DNA of 64,000 nucleotides from Lotus japonicus (taxonomy: Eukaryota > Streptophyta > Magnoliopsida > Fabales > Fabaceae). Numbering within the stretch: position 1 is the stretch's first letter; each line of letters begins with the position of its first letter. The notes under the pieces are model-generated. The model saw nothing but the letters and a program-made list of their open reading frames with translations, did not search any database and was not told the origin of the DNA. A program made the translations under genes and the position numbers. The stretch is from contig NC_080045.1 in the NCBI RefSeq assembly GCF_012489685.1, positions 2,733,001-2,797,000 on the forward strand. The letters run 5' to 3'. Positions 12,564 to 22,398 of this stretch are shown piece after piece.

Positions 12564-13775
12564 TGTAAGATCAAGTTTTGATCTAGTAGTACAACTCTAT
12601 GTTTTGATGATTACAAGTTAACCTTTTGATATGAACAATTATGGTACTCTAACGTGTTTTTTCTGAGTGTGTTATTTACAGGCTCTGACCTCAATTCAAT
12701 CTCACACAAATCAGAAGCACTGTGCATAAAGAGTGACCTAAGCAACGCTTTCGCAACATCTATGTTCACTCTGATCAGTAGAAAAGCTTCAGAAGATCTG
12801 AAGTAAATCAAGCTCTGATAAGGACTCAACTCACTTGAAGTTCTGAAGATTCAGAAGTTCTGACAACCAAGAAACTCTGAAGGTTCAGATGTTCTGATGG
12901 TGTAGAAGACTCTGAAGATCCAGAAACTGAATAGTGGAAACTCTGACGTCCAGAAGCAAGAAACTCTGAAGACCATGTACTTCCCTCTGAGTTCAGAATC
13001 AGAAGATACAACGGTCAGAGGATCTGTGCTTTCCCTCTGACTCTGATCAACTGGCTTCACAAGTTCCAACATGAAGCATTCCCCTGATCAGAAGTCTGCT
13101 AGGTTTAAAGGTCAAGTCACTATCCAAGTACAAAAGCAAATGTACTGTTCTGACGACCTACCTAACGTTCTCAGCCACAGCAGAAGCTGGAATTTCCAGA
13201 ACTGCCCTCCAACGGTAGCATTTCCATGCAGCGTTCAAACCCTAATCCTTGGAGTATAAATAGAGGCTGAATATTGAAAGATGCGGTTGGAAGAATTTAC
13301 ACAAGCACAAGCTATATTCAAAAACCTTCAAGCATTCTTTCATCTGAAATTCATTGTGTTTACTATTAGCTTTTCAGAAGCAAATCTCTTGTAAACATTC
13401 CTTGTTAAACAGTTTGTTTAGTTACCTTTAGGAGATCAAGGTTGATCGGATCCTAGAGAAGACTAAGAGAGTGAATCTTAGTGTGAGCTAAGTCAGTGTA
13501 ATTGTTAGTCACTTGTAGGTTTCAAGTGCAGTTGTAACACTTTACCTGATTAGTGGATTGCCTTCATTCTAAGAAGGAAGAAATCACCTTGACGGGTGGA
13601 CTGGATTAGCTTGAGGGATTTATCAAGTGAACCAGGATAAAAATCCTTGTGTGCTTTCCTATCTCTTATCTTTAGCACTTAGTTCTCGAAAAGATTTGTC
13701 AAAATCTTTAAGGTGGAAGTTTTATATTGAAAACGTTATTCAAACCCCCCCTTTCTACCGTTTTTCATACCTTCA
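12564..13775 (+). mobile_element. Solo LTR of a SIRE-like (Ty1/copia) retrotransposon
   Basis: A 1,212-bp block begins TGTAAGATCAAG and ends CATACCTTCA. It is flanked by a perfect 5-bp duplication GTGGG at 12559-12563 and 13776-13780. The end, with a C-run followed by CTTTCTACCGTTTTTCATAC, and the internal CTGAAGATTCAGAAGTTCTGA-type short repeats (12835-12970) match the legume SIRE/Maximus LTR as I remember it. A TATA-like GTATAAATAGAGG lies at 13253-13265. No internal region is present, so this is the product of LTR-LTR recombination. It inserted into the CACTA after that element had formed. Confidence 0.88.
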
Positions 13776-15060
13776 GTGGGTAGGACCACTGCAAAATTTA
13801 CTCTCTTTAATTTCATGAATAGACTAATTGTGGTTTGAGCTTCTCTTTATCTATGGTAATGGGTTACATTTTCTATACTTTGTTACTCTAGCCTTTGTTG
13901 TGTTCTGTTTATATATGAGGTGTTTTGGGTTTATACCTTGTCTAATGAGGGAAATCTTAGTGGACTAGTTCAGTATACTTATGTTAAGCTCTTAGTTATA
14001 CTCTTTTGTGTTGAGTAATAGCATTCAGACTTCCAGCTTACTCTTTCATGGTCTATTTCCAATTCAAACTTACTCTTTCATGTAAATCACTTATGTACAA
14101 TTCAAACTCAAGAAATAGCATTTAGAAAATTTTCTTCCAACTTACTCTTCCATGGTCTATTTCCAAATGTGTTGGATGAATATGATTCTTCTTTGTTGTT
14201 TAAGTAATATGATTAACTGTTTTTGTGCTTCTTATAGATGTTGTTGAACCAACATATACCACTGTAATCATCTCTTACTAAGTATTTATTTTTGGACTTT
14301 ATGGCAATTGCAGATCTTCCATTTCTTCCACTTTATTTTGTTCCTCAATTTCTTTATTTGTTTCTTTATTTTGTTTCACTAACTAAGCCGTTCAAATATT
14401 TCTCTCGTTGTTCTTTCTATTCTCACTTGCTCTTTTTGTTCAATTTCAAAACTTTTTCGATTCAAGCTGTGATTGTGATCTGATCTAACTCTTTTTTCTT
14501 TCAAAGTTTGTATCTTTGTGAGTCAATATTTGATTTTTTTTAGTTATGACATTTGGATTTGAACTTTATGTGTTTCCATTTGTGAAAGGTTTTGAACTCT
14601 TTGAATCTGTGATGTTGTTCCTGACAAAAGAGTCTATAAATGCTATGACCTATACCTGGTTAATATGTTATATACATAGGTAAGTGTCAGAATAGATGGT
14701 AAGACTTCATTTATTATTTGTTCTATAGCACTAGTATGTTCCTTTTATTTGTTCATGAAAAGTTGAGGGTAACAACATGGCTGATAGAAGGTCTGAAAAC
14801 TGGAACTAGTCATTTCTCTTCAAGTTTCATAGCACTGTTAAATTGTGTCTGTAAACTTTGAATAATGTGTATGTGCTGGATGTCATAAGTGGGTTTGATT
14901 TCTTTAAAAAAAAAAACCAATTCCCCCCTTTTCATTACATTTTGGCTTAATTTCTTTGGCTCCTGTATGTTTACTGCTCCATGTTGTAATTCAACTGAGA
15001 CATTGGTCTTAACTCTTAACTGATAAATCCAAGTACAGTTTTTTGTAATTCCTTGTGCAG

Positions 15061-15321
15061 ACTCTAGGGTATGCCCCTCTAACATATCAGGATTCCAACC
15101 TGGAGAAGTATTCATGATACGTAACATCGCCAATCTTGTACCTGTGATGAAGGTATTTGCATAATTGCTTCTGGTTATTTTTCCTTATAACTATAACTAA
15201 GTCACGTTCAAACTATTCTTATTTGTTATTTCCCTTCTCATCATTTTTCTCTTCTGTTGGAGGGCAGAATGGATCATTAGAGTGTAATGTTGCTCTTGAG
15301 TTTGCAGTAACTACTCTTGAG
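15061..15321 (+). pseudogene. Captured beta-carbonic anhydrase gene fragment
   Basis: Two exon remnants with the intron between them lie inside the CACTA. Exon 15061-15152 follows an AG acceptor and reads [20 protein letters not shown] and then [11 protein letters not shown] up to a GT donor. Exon 15268-15321 reads NGSLECNVALEFAVTTLE up to another GT donor. The first carries the D-S-R motif region of plant beta-carbonic anhydrases, the second the NAALEFAV-type helix. The upstream zinc-binding Cys of ACSDSR and the downstream HxxC motif are missing, so no active enzyme can be made. Retained introns show DNA-level transduplication rather than retrocopying. Confidence 0.85.
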
Positions 15322-16840
15322 GTAGGTACTTATTTATAAAGCTTTTATCATACTTAGATTGATAGTGTGTTTGGATCAACTTCTCTTTCCCCGGAATAAA
15401 GACATTGGTTTCTTAGTAAGTGCCCAAATAAAAGCATTAGCCAAAAATTTCAGAAAATGCAATCTCAGCACCTCAAAGTACTTACTCTTTAAAAAAGAGC
15501 AAGAAAGTGTTCTCATAATCTCTCTCTATCCATATTATACTGTTTCAGCACCTTGAGGAACTTTTTGTTTCCCAGTCCCATAAAAAATTATTGTTATCCC
15601 AAGAGAAAAGGAAAATGTATTGTCATTCATTTATCTTTGTGGATGTAGTGCTTCTGTTTTTTTAGGCTTAATTTCATAAAATGACTTCCACTCTTTGAAT
15701 GCAGGTGAATAAGGTGCTTCAGTTGGGCTGGTCTGCTTCAAATTTTTATTTTGGGGTCAGATGTTAATTCTTCAGGTATCATCTTTGTAACATGCCATAA
15801 ATTTATAATGCATGTTTTTGCAATTTACTTGCTCATTGATGAATGCTTTGATTTAAGCTTGAATATGCTTGTAAATTGAGGATTCATTTACTGAACTGCT
15901 ACTTATTGGTTGTTTATTGTGTTTGTGTTAGAAACATGGATGTGCCTGAAAATAAGAAATTGATGAAAATAAGAAATTGATGGATAATAGATTATACTGT
16001 GATACGCACGTGACAAAAGAATTTCATATAGGAATTCATGAATTAGCGAGGGAACCATTCCGTCGCTAAATTAGCGAGGGATTTAGCGACGGAATAGAAA
16101 TAAAAAGGTCAGGTTGTTAGCGACGGAATGTGATCCTTTAGCGACGGCTTGTACCGTCGCAAATATCGACGGAATAAGAACTAATACGGCAAATGATATA
16201 GCGACGGAATTAAATAAATTAGCGACGGAAATATTCCGTCGCTATTAGCGACGGATTGAAGAATCCCTCGTTAAATATTTACCGACGCCACTTTGCACGG
16301 CGGATGCAGTTCCGTCGCTAAATCTTTAGCGACGGAATTTTCCTTATTTAGCGACGGATTTTGTCCCTCGCTAATTTGCTTTTTTTAGTAGTGTTGCGTG
16401 TCATTTGTATAGGTGTAATTTCACATGAATTACAGTGATTCAATGCATACTCACCAGGTGGACAAGTGTGACAATTTTCACGCGATAATCACACAAGTTT
16501 TATGTCACACAAGCCATGTAGGTGCATGTCATATGAATTGTTGTGATTTTGGACAAGTGTGACAATTTTTACTGATAGTCACGCAAGTTTTATGTCACAT
16601 ACATAGGACAAATTAGTGAATGATTCCCACGGGTGATTTCTTGCGTGTCATGGGGTAAAGCCATGTAGATGCATGTCATATGAGTTGTCGTGATTCAATG
16701 CATGACCGCTATGTGGACCAGCATGCCCCCTACCCCACGATAATAGTTAAACTCATGGTAATTATAATTTTTATTATTTTGTTAAAAGAATGATGCTATT
16801 TGTTACGAAATTAAATTTCCCAAAATGTAAACAATCACTA

Positions 16841-16950
16841 GTGGGAGAAAATTTTGACATTTGATACCATATATGGGTAGATTTTACTCATTTTCAATTT
16901 GTAAGTAAATGAGTAAATCTATGGTATTAAATGTCAAAATTTTCTCCCAC
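16841..16950. repeat. Fold-back MITE, 110 bp
   Basis: GTGGGAGAAAATTTTGACAT at 16841 is matched by its near-complete reverse complement ending CTCCCAC at 16950, and the pairing continues inward through TGATACCATA and AGATTTACTCATTT. The whole unit folds into one hairpin. ACTA flanks both sides (16837-16840 and 16951-16954), a likely target duplication. It has the size and shape of a small MITE that could also give hairpin small-RNA precursors. Confidence 0.75.
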
Positions 16951-17425
16951 ACTACTAATTTTTGAGCTTTGTGGATTTAATTTTGTGACGGATAACATGA
17001 TAAAATTATATCAAAAGAATTAATATATATTTTTTTTGAAAGAGAGTGTTAATATATTACTAATACATTAGCAATATTTATTTTAAAGTATGTTCCTTAA
17101 TATATGATAATATACTGGAGAAGATAATCATTATAAAAGGGAAGATGAGGAGAATGATACGGGAGAGCAACTTCAGAGTGTTATGGGTCTTTCAAGTCTT
17201 AACCTTGTCTTTGTCGTCTTTGTGATCTCTCTTATATCTCAGCTGGTCTTGGTCTCTCTCTCTCTCTCTCTCATTATATTTGGTCTACTTTTATTCATGT
17301 GTGACTGTAAATATGTAATCGATTTTGTGTTTATGTTTTCTTTGTTGAATGTGGTTGGCATTTATCCTCTCTTAGTGGTTTACTAATAGGGATTATAATC
17401 AATGCTATTGGTATCCTGTGAACAG

Positions 17426-18117
17426 AGAGATACACAGAGATTGTGTGATAAGAACAATGAGTCGAGGTTGGAGTTGCAAAACATGGTGCAAAAAAATCAC
17501 TTGCAACACAGTAAGTTCATGATGATGGTTTAAATGTTTAGTTCTATATGATTCTATTGTGGTCTATTTCTTTTTTCGAACTAAAGTTATTGGTAAATCA
17601 TAGTATGCCATATAAGTAGCTGAAACATGCTGTTACTTGAAAATTTATGTCTCATGATTAAACCAGTGAAATTCATATTTGGAAGCATGGAGAATTCATT
17701 TTTATCTTAGTAGCTCAGTTATAGAAAAATAGTAATTAATTTTTACTAGTAGCATTTAACAATGCATTCAAAGAGGAAATTCAATATTTGCAAGTACTGA
17801 CAGGACAAGCTAAGCCTAATGGAGGAATTATGAACTTTGCTTCAATTGGAAGGGGACAACAATGCTATCCCTACAATCTGGCCATGCACATTCTTTTAGC
17901 TGAACAGAAACTTCAGCAGTTTCGAATTCGTTCCCAGAATCTAGAATATCAACTTGAGCAGTTGCGACAACATCAACTTCAACGAGAACAGCAACAACAA
18001 CAACAACGACGACAACAACAACAACAATTGCATCGACATCAATGCCAAGTTAACAACAACAACAACAACCACAATCACAACCAGAGCAGCAACAATAGCC
18101 CCAAAAAAGATAAATAG
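17426..18117 (+). pseudogene. Group I bZIP (RF2a/VIP1/bZIP18-like) transcription factor, 3' remnant
   Basis: Exon 17426-17510 reads RDTQRLCDKNNESRLELQNM and on to HLQH, aligning with the leucine-zipper tail (RDTTGLTAENKELKLRLQAMEQQ in relatives). Exon 17753-18117 joins in phase and reads FNNAFKEEIQYLQVLTGQ, then NFASIGRGQQCYPYNLAMH, a second coiled-coil-like LEYQLEQL stretch and a Gln/Asn-rich C-terminus ending at a TAG. The basic DNA-binding region (N-x7-R type) is not found upstream, where repeats and the MITE lie instead. I infer a 5'-truncated gene copy; the Gln tract is encoded by CAA/CAG repeats (17985-18070). Confidence 0.7.
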
Positions 18118-18600
18118 TATCAACAAATGAAGGATTTTAAAAGGAGATGAAGACTCAAAGACAGCGTTTTATCATATGGAAATCCTTCAGTGGTTGAGGA
18201 TTTTACATACTACAAACTGCCTTTATTTTCTTCATTACCTTTAATCACCCCTGGTCTTATGTTTAGAGTTTGTTTAGATAAGTCTTTAAATTACTTTTAA
18301 ATGCATCTTCCCTATGTAGATCAAAGTTTGGCAAAGTGTAAGGAAATGCATTTTTCATTTGATACAGAAAAGCATCGAAGGTTTTGTTGTGTTGGATCTT
18401 GATTCTCTTGAAGTTGAAATTTTGAGGGATGTATCTTTTCATGAACAAGTCCTTCCCTATCAAATTAAAGCTTCTCAGATAAACATGTTCCATCTTATCT
18501 GTTATGCACAGGTCAAAATAACCATCATATAACTGGACTGAAAATTGAAAACTCTTAACCCATGTAAACTATTCCAAACATGTTATAAATGCCTCTATTA
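18118..18600. other. Spacer without recognised gene
   Basis: AT-rich sequence after the bZIP remnant. No domain, splice pattern or repeat terminus recognised. Confidence 0.4.
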
Positions 18601-18870
18601 GAATTTAGAAGGTCTTACTCTACCTCAAAAGCTAGCTTAGATGTGGAGGTTGCTCTAACCTTTATAAGACTATCTTGGTCATGTATCTGATTAATGTGAG
18701 ACTTCTAACACAAGGTAACACACCATCTCATACTCAAGACTGGACATCTGGAGCGTAGAATTTGCAGAACAGGACATCTGCAATATGGCAGGTCTCTAAC
18801 AAAGAGATCTAGGATAAACTCTATACCATATTAGAATTTAAGATGCCTAACTCTACCCAAAAGCTAGATT
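18600..18870 (+). repeat. Dispersed repeat, copy 1
   Basis: The block contains AAAGCTAGCTTAGATGTGGA, GTGAGACTTCTAACACA, GACATCTGGAGCGTAGAATT and CAAAGAGATCTAGGAT in that order, and the start phrase ATTAGAATTTAGAAGGTC recurs at its end. The same order occurs at 62885-63215. No coding capacity is apparent. The element class is not identified. Confidence 0.6.
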
Positions 18871-19358
18871 AATTATTATATCTTTTATCAATCAATTATT
18901 CGCAATTCTCTCATTTTCTTTCAATTTTAATAGCATCTTTAACTAATTGTGTACAACAAAACATTTCACATCTACTGTTGCCTCTTGAGTAAAAGAAACT
19001 TAATGCAACTATCGTAGTCAGTATGTATTAGTGGTGTTCATAATTTTCACAGTGGATAAATTAAAACCAAGTTGCATTACGAGGGACATATATCTATAGA
19101 CTAAACATTAGAAATAATAATGAGAAGATTTATCATTAGTAACAAACAAGCTTCTAGGAATGAGGGAGTCGCCCACTGTATTTGTTCTCCTTAAATTTGT
19201 TCATGCCTATGTACTTTTTCTGGTTCAGCACACAGATCAGTTCAAACTTAAAGAAACTAAACATACCAGGAATGTTTACAGTTTACGAGATCAGATCTTA
19301 GTCAACTAAAAATGAATAATAATGTATCTGATTAGAGACTATTCTTCATATCCAGTTC
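18870..19358. other. Spacer / promoter-side region of the protease-like pseudogene
   Basis: AT-rich DNA with no recognisable gene, repeat terminus or RNA. Confidence 0.4.
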
Positions 19359-19366
19359 TATAAATA
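19359..19366 (+). promoter_or_regulatory. TATA box of the protease-like pseudogene
   Basis: TATAAATA lies about 70 bases before the preferred ATG at 19436, at a normal distance for a plant core promoter with a short leader. Confidence 0.6.
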
Positions 19367-19435
19367 AAAAGGGGCACTCACTCCTACATCTACATGCATT
19401 ATGTGCCCCAACACAGTATCTGTAGTAATAACACA

Positions 19436-21015
19436 ATGGCTTCTTTTGCTAGCTATATCATCATCTCCCTCCTTACAATCGCCCTTCTATCTGTTTCCTG
19501 CTTATGTGATAGCCTCAAACTCCATCCTTTTGTATTACCCATTGCCAAAGACCCAATTACCGATCTGTTCTATACCTCAGTTGGCATAGGAACTCCTCTA
19601 CACAAGCTCAATCTAGTCATTGATCTTGGAGGACCATTCCTATGGTATGACTGCAACAATCACTACAACTCTTCAACCTACCGTCATGTTCCTTGTGATT
19701 CCAAAAAATGCCCTGGAGATGGTGGATGCACTGACTGCAATGGCCCCTTTAAGGTTGGTTGCACAAACGACACATGTGGTGCCTTCATAACCAACCCCTT
19801 CGTTAATGCTATTTTTACCGGAGACACTGGCGAGGATGTGTTGTTCATATCCAGGACCATTGTGTCTGGCCTCCTTTCCCGGTGTACTAGCTCAGATGGG
19901 TTTTCTGATGACCTTAGACTTCTAAAAGGCCTACCCAAAACCAGTAAAGGGATCTTAGGCCTTGCTAATTGACAGGAACTCAAGGTTAGAGGTTAGTTAG
20001 TTAGTTAGTTATACTTAGTGAGTTAGTTAGAATGTTATTGAGGCATGTAACCTATAAATAACAAATAACAGACATTAGAGAGTTAGGGGTATCTTGGTTA
20101 TTCAGTTTAGGAATTGGGTTAGAGAGAGAAGTGGTTCTCTCTTAGGCTTGGAAGGGTGTTTGGTATCCCTTTCTCTTGTATCTCTCCCTAGTTTCCAATT
20201 GGGAATTAGGGTTTTCTATCAATAAAATCAGGGTTCTATCACTAGGACACAGCTTGCAATACCAGCACAACTCTCATCATCTAATAACTTTCCTCTCAAG
20301 TTTTCTCTTTGCTTACCATCTTCAAACAAGAAAGGACTAGGCAACCTCTTCCTTGGTGGGGCACCAAATTCTCTTCCTCATCAAAATGCTTCTTCTTCTT
20401 CTTCTTCTTCCAAGTTTTTGCAGACCACCAGTTTGATTATTAACCCCTTCAGCACAGCTCCTATCTTTAGAGAAGGCGCTGCCTCTTATGAATACTTCAT
20501 AGATGTGAAATCAATCAAGGTCGGTGGCAAAGTTCTCAACTTCAAGCGCTCCTTGCTGTCCATTGACAACAAGGGAAACGGTGGAACCAAAATTAGCACA
20601 ATGAATCCCTTCAGTGTTACATAGTTCTATCTATAAACCCTTTGCTAGTTATTTTGTGAAGAAGACTGCTGTTAGAAAAATAATGAAAGCGGCAGCAGTG
20701 GCACCGTTCGGAGCATGTTTCGATCTCAGCACCATTGACAGGACGGCTACTGGACTGGATGTGCCCACTATTGATCTGGTGCTGCAGGGGAATGTTGAGT
20801 GGACAATTTATGGTGGCAATTCAATGGTGTTGGTAAAGAAAAATGTAGCATGCCTCGGATTCGTGGATGGTGGGAAAGAGGCAATGGCAGCAGTTGTTAT
20901 TGGTGGGCACCAGTTGGAGGACAACCTTCTGGAGTTTGATTTAGCTTCCTCCAAACTTGGCTTCACCTCTTCCCTCCTCCTTCACCATGCAAGATGTTCC
21001 CACGTCAGAGCCTAA
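19436..21015 (+). pseudogene. Xylanase-inhibitor / basic 7S globulin-like aspartic protease homologue, disrupted
   Basis: The frame from 19436 gives a signal peptide (MASFASYIIISLLTIALLS), then LNLVIDLGGPFLWYDC, where the first catalytic D-T-G is replaced as in EDGP/TAXI inhibitors, and a Cys-rich insert (KCPGDGGCTDC). After GILGLA the reading is broken by a solo LTR. It resumes at 20242 as RTQLAIPAQL and continues through GLGNLFLGGAPNS, a poly-Ser run (TTC repeats 20393-20412) and SYEYFIDVKSIKVGG. A frameshift near 20612 separates NPFSV from LHSSIYKPFASYFV, and the end reads VVIGGHQLEDNLLEFDLASS to a stop at 21013-21015. Intronless, as is usual for the family. Relatives are secreted defence proteins that bind glycosidases (family knowledge). 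Not functional as it stands. Confidence 0.88.
19970..20241 (+). mobile_element. Solo LTR (272 bp) inside the protease-like gene
   Basis: The block starts TGACAGGAACTC and ends GGTTCTATCA, so it has TG...CA ends. CTAAT lies to its left and CTAGG to its right. Joining the flanks at CTAGG restores ...GLARTQLA..., the expected protein sequence, so the left copy of the 5-bp duplication has probably mutated. Inside are a GTTA tandem run (19993-20010), a CCTATAAATA TATA-like box and an AATAAA signal near the end, in the order expected for a plus-strand LTR. Confidence 0.75.
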
Positions 21016-21105
21016 TTTCTTTCTCAATTTGACTGAGCGTGATGATATCAGTTTAACTTCTAGTATGCTGTGAAACTTTTAACATCTTGTATCTTGTGCG
21101 TTGAG

Positions 21106-21558
21106 TTTTTTTTTTATACGCAAAGAAATGCATTATTGGGAGTACAAGGGGTACTCAACCCACAATACATCAAAGAGAGCCTAGAAGGAAAATTAAAATC
21201 ATAAGGCCAAACATGGAAAACGACCCCAACATAGACCTGCAAAATTACATGCCAAAATAAAATACCCCACCTACCTTACAGAACGCATGACAACCCACAA
21301 TATCCCCGCAAAGCTAACACAATCAGCACTTGCCATACAACCAAAGTAACACAGCCATCCTTCCAATTTTCTCTGCCAGTATTGAAAGAATCAAAAGTCA
21401 CGGTCCCAAGCCTGTATACAGCAGAAAAACCTTCTATCCTGAAAAATTTCACACACTAAATCACCTCTTAACCGGCAAGGCCGGTTGACACTACAATTCC
21501 TGCAAACAGATAACGGGGTGAGAGAACCATTCAAATAGAGAGCAACTAAACCTTCCCG
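21106..21558 (-). mobile_element. 5'-truncated LINE (L1-type) with 14-bp duplication
   Basis: A poly-T begins the insert at 21106, and on the minus strand it ends GGTTGAGTACCCCTTGTACT, AATGCATTTCTTTGCG and poly-A, the same tail type as the insert at 10471. TCTTGTGCGTTGAG is present at 21092-21105 and 21559-21572, a perfect 14-bp target duplication. It lies in the former 3' UTR of the protease-like gene. No ORF2 is left. Confidence 0.9.
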
Positions 21559-21572
21559 TCTTGTGCGTTGAG

Positions 21573-22398
21573 TAATTCTACTCCCAATATACATTTCTCA
21601 CTTTGCTTTCATATCATCTTTGTTGGGTATCTATATGTTTATTCACACCTTGACACCCTGATTTTGAAAAGATAATCGTATTAACTAAAAACATAACATT
21701 CACCATTGTATTTGTAAAGAAACGACCAAAACATAACTAAATGTTAAATAAAAAATACTAAGATTATCCAAATAAGTAATAAGTATAATCAATCAACTAA
21801 CATCATCCAAATGCATAATAAGTATAATCATTCAACTAAGTGATTTTAGTATATATAATTGTCATGCAAATATTATATTATTTAAGGGTTGAATTAGTGA
21901 TAAAGTAACTCTATATCCAGACTATCACTCATATTTTATATATTGAGATTAGATCACATGTTAAATTAAACCAAGGGTAAAGCACGTTCACTTGTCCCTG
22001 GATGGCAGGGGCGGGCTGTGAGTTTGTGACAGCCTTATACAACCATCATTTTTTACTAGTCATTATCATAATCTATTTGAATATCGGATACAAACTGCAT
22101 GCTCCCTGCAAAGGTCAATCGAACAAATCACCCAAATATACCACAGCATGGGGTTTATAATGGCTTTCCATCCTTCATTTCTTCCTTCTCAAATTTCCAG
22201 TACAAATACAAACAGGAATGGTAAGTAAAAGGGGAATCTGACAGCCCCAACATACAGAAAATTAAAGTAGTAGCGTAGTACAATAAGTGAGGAGGGTTAT
22301 GAAGCAACATACAACTAATTTCTATCTCCTTTTAAAAGTATTACAATTTACAACATTTCACACGGAAGAAAAGAAAATTATCAAACTCACTATCTTAA
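21573..22398. other. Spacer downstream of IPK1
   Basis: AT-rich DNA with no recognisable gene. The part next to 22398 is probably the IPK1 3' UTR, which is transcribed leftwards. Confidence 0.45.

Larger units (their letters stand above)
11369..16393. mobile_element. CACTA (En/Spm) transposon, non-autonomous, 5,025 bp
   Basis: The left end begins CACTACTAAAAAAA at 11369 and the right end finishes with its exact 14-bp reverse complement at 16393. Both sub-terminal regions (11390-11660 and 16035-16375) are packed with direct and inverted copies of a TTAGCGACGGA motif, the binding-site array typical of this superfamily. The flanks are TT on both sides; the usual 3-bp duplication is imperfect or mutated. 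Comparison with the other tandem units (GACTCCCTGCGTG) shows the empty site. No TNPD/TNP2 transposase is visible, so mobility would depend on a partner. Cargo: a Gly-rich ORF, a solo LTR and a beta-carbonic-anhydrase fragment. Confidence 0.93.
9728..16735. repeat. Three-unit tandem array of a 0.64-0.78 kb repeat, broken by two insertions
   Basis: The phrase CCCAATTGTCACATGATA recurs near 9730, 10372 and 11295, each time followed by the same succession of blocks (GACTCCCTGCGTGTCAT, TGTAATTCCACATGAATTA, TGGACAAGTG, ATTCAAGATTTG..GGTCGAATCGTGG). Unit 1 is about 643 bp. Unit 2 is about 783 bp after removing a LINE end. Unit 3 is split by the CACTA element and resumes at 16394. No ORF is conserved between units. 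Unit 1 and 2 serve as empty-site controls for the insertions. The origin of the unit is unknown. Confidence 0.75.

Noticed and set aside
17183..17386. Small hydrophobic membrane protein
   Set aside because: T-rich and CT-microsatellite sequence gives Leu/Ser/Val by composition; no homologue or gene context.
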